64,000 nt of DNA from contig JAWQFJ010000544.1 of assembly GCA_034096865.1 (NCBI GenBank), forward strand, positions 1 to 64,000, given 5' to 3'. The stretch is from Theodoxus fluviatilis (Eukaryota; Mollusca; Gastropoda; Cycloneritida; Neritidae). Below the pieces are notes generated by a model that was given only the letters and a program-made list of their open reading frames with translations, did not search any database and was not told the DNA's origin. A program made the position numbers and the translations under genes. Position 1 is the first letter of the stretch. Each line of letters begins with the position of its first letter. This document shows positions 57,822-64,000 of the stretch, piece after piece.

Positions 57822-60800
57822 ATGCAGAACCTTCAACCGCCGCCACACTTCTCGTTCAAGCCTGAAGAATGGTCTCATTGGATCAAACAGTTTCGTCGCT
57901 ACCGAAATGCAAGTAAACTGTCAAAGGAAGAGCCAGAAACCCAAAGAGACACGTTGCTTTATGTGATGGGAGAGGAATCTGAGAAGATATTTGAAATACT
58001 GAAGTTCGGCAAGAAGACCGTTGGAGAGGGAGAAGACGTCAGAGAAGTCGAGGAAGATGACAAAGACTTCGAAACAGTCGTGAGTAAATTTGACTCCTAC
58101 TTCTTGGTGAAAAGGAACATAATTTATGAGAGAACAAAGTTTCAAGAAAGAAGACAGAAAGAGTCAGAAACAATAGAAGAATTCTATCGTTCTCTTCGTG
58201 CCCTCGTTGCTCACTGTGAATACAAAGATACTGAAGATCAAGTTCGGGACAGACTTGTTGTTGGATTGAATGACTACAAACTGAAAGAGAAGCTGCAGTT
58301 GATTCATGATCTCAATCTAGAGAAAGCACTTGAAATTGCGAGACAGCATGAGCAAATCAAACTACAAATGAAGCAGCAAGAAGGAGGCGCAGCCGCCGCT
58401 TCAGTTGATGAGACCAGAGGTAGAGGCAGACAGAGAGGTGAAGGTGGATTGAGAAACCGAGAGGCCTATCCTCGTAGGGGTAGGGGCCGAGGGACATATC
58501 GCCAGCAGAACCAAGACACCCGTAAATGTGGACGGTGTGGATATGAACATGGACAAGAGAGACAGTGTCCAGCAAAAGAGAGATCATGTAGAAAATGCAA
58601 CAAAAGGGGACACTTTGAGCGCATGTGCCACAGTGTACGCGAGATAGAGGAAGACAACTCTGAAGATGAGATTCAAACAGAAGAAGAGAGAGAAGAAACC
58701 TTCACACTAGACAGCGTTATCACAGACAACACGCAGCCATGGACCATTACCCTGAAGATAAAAGGGAATGACGTCAGGTTTAAAATCGACACGGGCGCTG
58801 ACATCACGATCATCAATGACAAGACATTCGACAATTTCAGCATCAAGCCGAGGCTGAAGCAAACAAGAATAAATTTGACATCACCGGGAGGAAAACTGAC
58901 CACACGTGGAGAATTCTTTGCAAAGAGCACTGTAAAGAACAAGACTTTCAAGTACAGAGTCATTGTGGTCAGAAATCGTACAGGTAGCAACCTGTTGAGC
59001 AGAAATGTCGCAGAGAAGATGGGCCTTGTGAAACGTGTAGAAGAAGTACACGAGAATGTTTTTGGTGCAACTGGACTTTTGAAAACGGATCCGGTGGACA
59101 TCAAAATGAAACCAGGAATCAATCCCTACTGCGTCACGACAGCGCGACGAGTTCCCTTTCCTTTGCAGAAAAAGGTTAAAGCTGAACTGCAACGCATGGA
59201 AAAAGCAGGCATTATCCAAGAAGTAAAGGAGGCCACTGACTGGTGTGCTCCTATGGTACCTGTTGTCAAACCCAACGGCAGTGTGAGGATTTGTGTTGAT
59301 TTCAAGAGACTGAATGAAGGAGTCAAAAGACCACACTGCATGCTACCAAACTTGGATGACATTGCTCCGAAACTGGCTGGCTCAAAGTTCTTCACAACAC
59401 TTGATGCGTCGTCAGGTTTCTTTCAGATTCCACTGTCTGAAGGAAGCTCGCTGTTGACCACGTTCATAACTCCATTTGGCCGGTTTTGTTTCAAGCGTGT
59501 TCCGATGGGAATTTCACTAGGGCCTGAGAGTTTTCAGACTAAGATGAAAGAGACATTGGAAGGCTTGGAAGGCTGTGATGCAATCATGGACGATACTATC
59601 GTCTATGGAAGAACGGAAGAAGAACATGACGAACGATTGGATGCCGTTCTGAAAAGAATAGAACAGAGTGGGCTCAGACTCAACAAAGAAAAGTGTCACA
59701 TCAAGAAGACTGAGGTGAAATACTTTGGTCACATCATCAGTGCTGATGGAGTCCGGCCAGATCCAGAAAAAGTGAGAGCGATCACAGAAATGCCAACGCC
59801 CACCTCGCTCACCGAACTGAGAACGATCTGCGGCATGTTCAACTACTTGGGTAGGTTCGTACCTGGGATGGCTACTGCTATGAAACCCATCACTGATCTC
59901 ATGAAGAAGAACACTGCGTGGAGTTGGGGTCCAGCTCAGCAGAAGGCATTTGCGGCTGTAAAGAAACAACTGTCGTCATCACAAGCCCTGGGATTCTACA
60001 ACTCAGAGAGAAAGACTGTGGTGAGCGCTGATAGCAGTAGCTATGGCTTGGGTGCAGCACTGTTACAGTGGCATGGAGACAAGCTTGTTCCCATAGCATA
60101 CGCATCCAGAACTCTGACTGATGCAGAACAGCGATACGCTCAGATAGAAAAAGAGTGCCTAGCGTCCACATGGGCGTGCGAGAAGTTCGCCAAATACCTG
60201 ATTGGGCTGGACAGTTTTGTGCTCGAAACCGACCATAAGCCCTTGGTTCCGCTGATGAAGAACAAAGACATTGACAAAGCCCCAGTGAGGTGCCAGAGAC
60301 TACTGATCCGACTGATGCGGTTCAAGGCACAAGTTGTTCATGTGCCGGGCAAGCAGATCATCATCGCCGACGCTCTGTCCAGGAGCCCAGTGCCGCACAC
60401 AGCAGAGGATGAAGAAACCGCTGAAACAATGGCTGCTTATGTTGATTCAGTGGAGTCGGGTTGGCCTGTTACCCCACAGCGCCTGGAAAAGCTTCGTGCA
60501 GCAACAGTCCATGACCCGGAACTGCAACAAGTCATGGAGTACGTCCTGAGAGGTTGGCCAGTGAAACCGTCAGCCAATCTTCAAGCGTTTCACCAAGCAC
60601 AGGGAGAACTGTCGCTTATCCGAGGACTATTGGTCTACAATGGCAGAATTGTAGTTCCAAGAAGTCAGCGTGAAGAGGTGCTGAACAAACTGCATGGGAC
60701 TCATCAAGGTCTTCACAAATGCCGCCAGAATGCTCAGTCATCAGTCTGGTGGCCAGGACTGAGTAGAGACCTAAAGAACCTCATTGACACGTGCAAAGAG

Positions 60801-61796
60801 TGCCGACAAAAGCGACAGTCACAGAAAAACGAGCCGCTACGACCAACTCCATTACCAGAACGACCATGGCAACGATTGGGAGCAGATTTGTGCACTCACC
60901 AGGGCAGAGAGTACCTGGTAGTCGTGGACTACTACTCAAGATGGCTGGAGGTACTGCCCCTCCATTCTACAACATCCGCAGTCATTATCAAGAAAATGAC
61001 TCAGCTGTTCGCTACTCATGGGATTCCAGACACTCTAGTGAGTGATAACGGACCACAATTCCAATGTGCAGAATTCCGGCATTTTGCACAGGAATTTGAC
61101 TTCAACCACATGACCAGCAGCCCAGGTTTCCCACAAGCAAATGGAGCGGCTGAAAGTGCAGTGAAAGTAGCAAAGACGCTACTGCAACAGCGGTCGTTTG
61201 AGATCGCTTTGATGAACTACAGGTCTACCCCTCACTCCAGCACGGGGGTTAGTCCTGCAGTTGCCCTGATGGGGAGAACGCTCAAAACCTTGATCCCCAA
61301 ACTCCCAGAAAACCTGATTCCTTTCCCTGTCAAAGACACAGACATACGTCAAGCAGACCGGAAAGCTAAGGAGAGCTACAAGTTCTGTTACGACAGACGG
61401 CACAGTGCCAAGCCTCTGTCTGAACTGAAACCGGGAGACGACGTTCTGATCAAGATGGATTCCGAGAACAGCTGGAAGAATCACGGCACTATTGTCGCCG
61501 CAGATCAAGAAAACCGTACCTATCTGGTCAACTCACCAGGTGGAGTCTTGCGCCGTAATAGAAAACACCTACAACAACTCCCTCCTCCGCAGGAGATCGT
61601 CATGCCAGATCTACCGCCAGCAGAAGAGTCATCAGAACCCGCTGACACCGGCGATCCGAAGGAAGTCGCTACGCCCGACAAGCGAGTTACAAGATCGTCT
61701 GCTGGGTACACAGCTTCCAAACCAGCTCGTTTCAGGGAGGAAGAAGTGTGTGCGCAGTTTTTGCACAACCAATGTGTTAAAAACAGAGCAAAGTGA
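57822..61796 (+). CDS. Gag-Pol polyprotein of the LTR retrotransposon
   Basis: One frame of 1324 codons encodes all core functions. Residues 1-230 are Gag-like, with an arginine/glycine-rich end. Two zinc knuckles follow at 236-249 (CX2CX3HX5C) and 256-269 (CX2CX4HX4C). Protease has DTGA at 323-326. Reverse transcriptase spans about 430-640, with FTTLDASSGF near 524 and IMDD at 588-591. RNase H has D737, E776 and D804. Integrase has the H961/H965/C991/C994 zinc site and D1022, D1075 and E1111 (35 residues between the last two), then a basic tail. Gag and Pol are fused without a frameshift. Two zinc knuckles and the fused frame suggest the Mag/SURL-like side of Ty3/gypsy, which is tentative. 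No stop, shift or lost catalytic residue is visible. Confidence 0.97.
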   Translation: MQNLQPPPHFSFKPEEWSHWIKQFRRYRNASKLSKEEPETQRDTLLYVMGEESEKIFEILKFGKKTVGEGEDVREVEEDDKDFETVVSKFDSYFLVKRNIIYERTKFQERRQKESETIEEFYRSLRALVAHCEYKDTEDQVRDRLVVGLNDYKLKEKLQLIHDLNLEKALEIARQHEQIKLQMKQQEGGAAAASVDETRGRGRQRGEGGLRNREAYPRRGRGRGTYRQQNQDTRKCGRCGYEHGQERQCPAKERSCRKCNKRGHFERMCHSVREIEEDNSEDEIQTEEEREETFTLDSVITDNTQPWTITLKIKGNDVRFKIDTGADITIINDKTFDNFSIKPRLKQTRINLTSPGGKLTTRGEFFAKSTVKNKTFKYRVIVVRNRTGSNLLSRNVAEKMGLVKRVEEVHENVFGATGLLKTDPVDIKMKPGINPYCVTTARRVPFPLQKKVKAELQRMEKAGIIQEVKEATDWCAPMVPVVKPNGSVRICVDFKRLNEGVKRPHCMLPNLDDIAPKLAGSKFFTTLDASSGFFQIPLSEGSSLLTTFITPFGRFCFKRVPMGISLGPESFQTKMKETLEGLEGCDAIMDDTIVYGRTEEEHDERLDAVLKRIEQSGLRLNKEKCHIKKTEVKYFGHIISADGVRPDPEKVRAITEMPTPTSLTELRTICGMFNYLGRFVPGMATAMKPITDLMKKNTAWSWGPAQQKAFAAVKKQLSSSQALGFYNSERKTVVSADSSSYGLGAALLQWHGDKLVPIAYASRTLTDAEQRYAQIEKECLASTWACEKFAKYLIGLDSFVLETDHKPLVPLMKNKDIDKAPVRCQRLLIRLMRFKAQVVHVPGKQIIIADALSRSPVPHTAEDEETAETMAAYVDSVESGWPVTPQRLEKLRAATVHDPELQQVMEYVLRGWPVKPSANLQAFHQAQGELSLIRGLLVYNGRIVVPRSQREEVLNKLHGTHQGLHKCRQNAQSSVWWPGLSRDLKNLIDTCKECRQKRQSQKNEPLRPTPLPERPWQRLGADLCTHQGREYLVVVDYYSRWLEVLPLHSTTSAVIIKKMTQLFATHGIPDTLVSDNGPQFQCAEFRHFAQEFDFNHMTSSPGFPQANGAAESAVKVAKTLLQQRSFEIALMNYRSTPHSSTGVSPAVALMGRTLKTLIPKLPENLIPFPVKDTDIRQADRKAKESYKFCYDRRHSAKPLSELKPGDDVLIKMDSENSWKNHGTIVAADQENRTYLVNSPGGVLRRNRKHLQQLPPPQEIVMPDLPPAEESSEPADTGDPKEVATPDKRVTRSSAGYTASKPARFREEEVCAQFLHNQCVKNRAK

Positions 61797-62331
61797 AGGC
61801 GTTGAGGTTTCTCCGCCTTATGACTTATGTGCGTGTGAATGTGGGTGCTGTGGTGAATATAGCATTGTGTGCACATACTCCAGTATTATTCCACGAGTGT
61901 GCTGGATTGGATTACAAATTTTCCATGGATTACTTTATATGTGTTGGATTTTATAGCCGTCAAGTTGGGTTACTAATTCACTGGTAGTGATAATTATTTG
62001 ACTTGGGAGCGAGAGGATTGTAGATATAAATTAAAGTCTGTTTATTCTAAAATTTTCATTCTAAAGAGAAAATCAGTTTATAATGGAGGGACTTTTGGGT
62101 TTGTGACTGACAAATTTCTTCCTAAACAGTAATTGGAAGAAGTCGACCTTTCAGGAAATTTATTACGTTAATTTGGTTAAAAGAGTCTCACTGAAATGTT
62201 GAGTTCTTCAAAGTGTTTTATTTGTTGTAGTAGTAGTAGTACTAACTGTTTGAGACAAAAATACAAAACAGTACCTGGAACTACATTTATTCGTCAACAG
62301 TGCCAGGACAGTTCTCCAGATACATGTTTTC
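61797..62331 (+). other. Non-coding interval between Pol and the polypurine tract
   Basis: No envelope or other conserved frame is present. It contains a short TAG repeat near 62227-62239. It probably carries 3' untranslated signals. Confidence 0.6.
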
Positions 62332-62369
62332 GAAAAAAAAAAAGAAAAAGAAAAAAGAAAAAAGGGAGA
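62332..62369 (+). other. Polypurine tract
   Basis: Thirty-eight purines without interruption end in AAAGGGAGA directly before the 3' LTR. This is the expected plus-strand primer site. Confidence 0.9.
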
Positions 62370-62579
62370 TGTTTGGGAATGTAATCTAAGAGAGACAACC
62401 CCTTCATGACTGTTCCTCATTGTCCCTCCTAATTACGTCATTTTCAGTCTTTGACTCAGCATGTTGTAACATGGACGTGACTTGCATTTATCAGAAGAAT
62501 AAATGTTGAAATGGGAATCTACAGTGGTATGTCCTAATGTGTGAAAGTCGTCAGTTCGTCCACTTGTCTATCTTGAACA
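62370..62579 (+). repeat. 3' LTR
   Basis: 210 bp, matching the 5' LTR base for base on reading. It is followed by the target duplication CCAAG. Confidence 0.97.
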
Positions 62580-62839
62580 CCAAGGTCAGTCTGACGTGGG
62601 AGATACCAATCACTCTTTTCGATTGCCGTCTTCGGCTCAGTGGCCGGAAAGGGAAGCTTCATTCGCCTGCCCACTTTTCTCCAGGCTTTTCGAGTTTCTG
62701 TGTATCTTTTCGTTTAACATATTCGACTGCATTATTGTGCAGGGATGCAATCCCGTCCAATGCTACTTAAGGCGTTTAAAGGTTAGCTAATAACAACGCT
62801 GGAGCGTGTAACAAGTGCTTCCTTTAAATGGTTCATCTG

Positions 62840-63235
62840 TGCTTGCAGAGCACTTTAACCCCCAATTCCGATTTTTTTTCTCCTCTTGCAAATCCGATGG
62901 TGGGAATTGCAAAATTCAGTGAATTGTATATTTATAAACACCGTTTCACAAAAGATTCATGTGGTTCATTCCTTTGTCCATCGTGTAATGAAGGAGACGA
63001 AGATGAATTACATTTCTTATTTAGGTGTCCTGTTCATGATGATTTAAGACAGAGGTACATCTTCAATATGTTCTATACTCTACCCTAGTTCTCGATACTG
63101 CTAAACACCTCTCTCTGCAGCTTTCGTGGTTCGATAAACTGATGTTCTGGATGTAATGTAAGCGCCTTGAGCATGCTGCCAGCATGGATACGTGCGCTAT
63201 ACAAGTAGACATCATCATCATCATCATCAATGGCT
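62840..63235 (+). pseudogene. LINE ORF2 end and 3' UTR with ATC tail
   Basis: The frame reads MVGIAKFSELYIYKHRFTKD, then SFLCPSCNEGDEDELHFLFR and CPVHDDLRQRYI. This CPxC...EDExHFLFxCP ending belongs to a common LINE group. Downstream, GTAAGCGCCTTGAGCATGCT and GCGCTATACAAGTAG lead to an (ATC)n tail at 63209-63229, a typical LINE 3' end. It is 5'-truncated and not mobile. Confidence 0.75.
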
Positions 63236-64000
63236 TGTGGGAACCTATAGACACAACGAGGTCTACAGCAATGTACCTGCACTGCGCCTTTACGTGCAGA
63301 CAAGCAGCAAAAAAACAACAACAGATGAGTTGTTATCTTAATTAGGTAGTGTACAAATAAATCCGTTTGTTCGTTCGTCCTCTCTCAACGTCTACGACGG
63401 GCCAAAGCAAAAAGACAAAAAGTATTTTCAGGAACTTCCCAACCCTTCAAACTTGTTTAGAACAGAATGTACTGAGCTGGCTCGAGTTCAAGGTGCGTGT
63501 GAAAATTCACCATGCCCTTCAGGGACTATTATTCTCTCCCCTCCCATCAGCAGCAATTTTTTTTTTTGACACACATTTTCAGTGTGTCCATATGTTGACA
63601 TTTGCATTGTGTTGCCTTTGAAGAAGAGTTGAACACGTTTTGGGGGGTGGTAAATTTTTAGTAGTGTTGATACTTGACAACAGTAAAATATTCACTGACT
63701 CGTCTTCTTTCTGGGTTTAGAAAGTAATCAGTTTGTGTACATCGTGTTTTACTAGTCTACAAATTTAATTGAAATACAAAACTTTCTTTTTTATCAGATA
63801 ATTGGAAGAACTTCTTCTGTTTATCTATATATTTCTAAAGCGTTTGAATGTGCATGTCCATTTACTGCTTAGGAAGAGCAGTCAAAATACTTCTTTTTCT
63901 TGAATGCAATGAACGGCCGGTGTCACTCGATGCGAAGCAAGCTTTTGAATAATGAATAAGTTTAGTGCCATGCGCATATAGTGTATAGTTTGATTAAGTC
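63236..64000. other. Non-coding DNA at window end
   Basis: No gene or repeat was recognised. Confidence 0.45.

Larger units (their letters stand above)
57530..62579 (+). mobile_element. Complete Ty3/gypsy-type LTR retrotransposon
   Basis: The element is 5050 bp long. It has 210-bp LTRs (57530-57739 and 62370-62579) that start TGTTTGGG, end CTTGAACA and are identical by eye. It is flanked by a perfect 5-bp duplication CCAAG (57525-57529 and 62580-62584). A tRNA-Leu-type primer site follows the 5' LTR, a single Gag-Pol frame fills the body, and a 38-base polypurine tract precedes the 3' LTR. No envelope-like frame is present between the Pol stop and the 3' LTR. Everything needed for autonomous movement appears intact. 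Identical LTRs imply a recent insertion. Confidence 0.97.

Noticed and set aside
61793..61987. Possible envelope-like or extra frame downstream of Pol
   Set aside because: It is only 64 codons, without a signal peptide, membrane anchor or family match, and overlaps the Pol stop.

Overview
This is animal nuclear DNA, most likely from a marine gastropod or other lophotrochozoan mollusc. The evidence is long introns with GT/AG borders, very abundant micro- and minisatellites, many decayed non-LTR retrotransposon pieces, and one clearly recognisable metazoan gene. The species assignment is an inference.

The only host gene I can support is a phosphatidylinositol 5-phosphate 4-kinase (PIP4K2 family) on the + strand. 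Seven coding exons lie at 16824-16937, 31944-32093, 34272-34418, 36068-36106, 39752-39865, 41993-42290 and 44950-45134, all with good splice sites. They give about 348 codons of an expected ~410. The roughly 65 residues that should lie between the first and second visible exons were not found. A 14-N assembly gap lies in that 15-kb interval, at the edge of a 29-bp minisatellite. A long candidate 3' UTR runs from the stop to an AATAAA with a GT-rich element at about 51.8 kb.

Layout. 1-16 kb: repeat-dominated upstream DNA with a ~69-copy 46-bp array, two long GATA arrays, a LINE copy with an internal inversion and a nested small DNA element, a ~19-copy 63-bp array, and a 5'-truncated LINE whose C-terminus looks like a restriction-like endonuclease. 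16.4-45.1 kb: PIP4K2, with introns packed with inserts. These are four copies of one short terminal-inverted-repeat family, a second family with apparent 9-bp target duplications, a TTAA-flanked piggyBac-like remnant, a 211-bp-arm inverted repeat, SINE-like repeats and several minisatellites. 45.1-51.8 kb: candidate 3' UTR, almost free of repeats. 51.8-57.5 kb: LINE fragments and microsatellites. 57530-62579: a structurally complete LTR retrotransposon of Ty3/gypsy type with a single 1324-residue Gag-Pol frame, LTRs identical by eye, a 5-bp target duplication, a primer site fitting tRNA-Leu, and a polypurine tract. 62.8-63.2 kb: another LINE 3' end.

The window therefore combines one signalling-lipid kinase gene with a record of many different transposon insertions, some nested in others, and repeated growth of minisatellites, at least two of them inside or next to LINE fragments. 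Coordinates of exons, LTRs and target duplications were read base by base. Ends of degenerate repeats are approximate.
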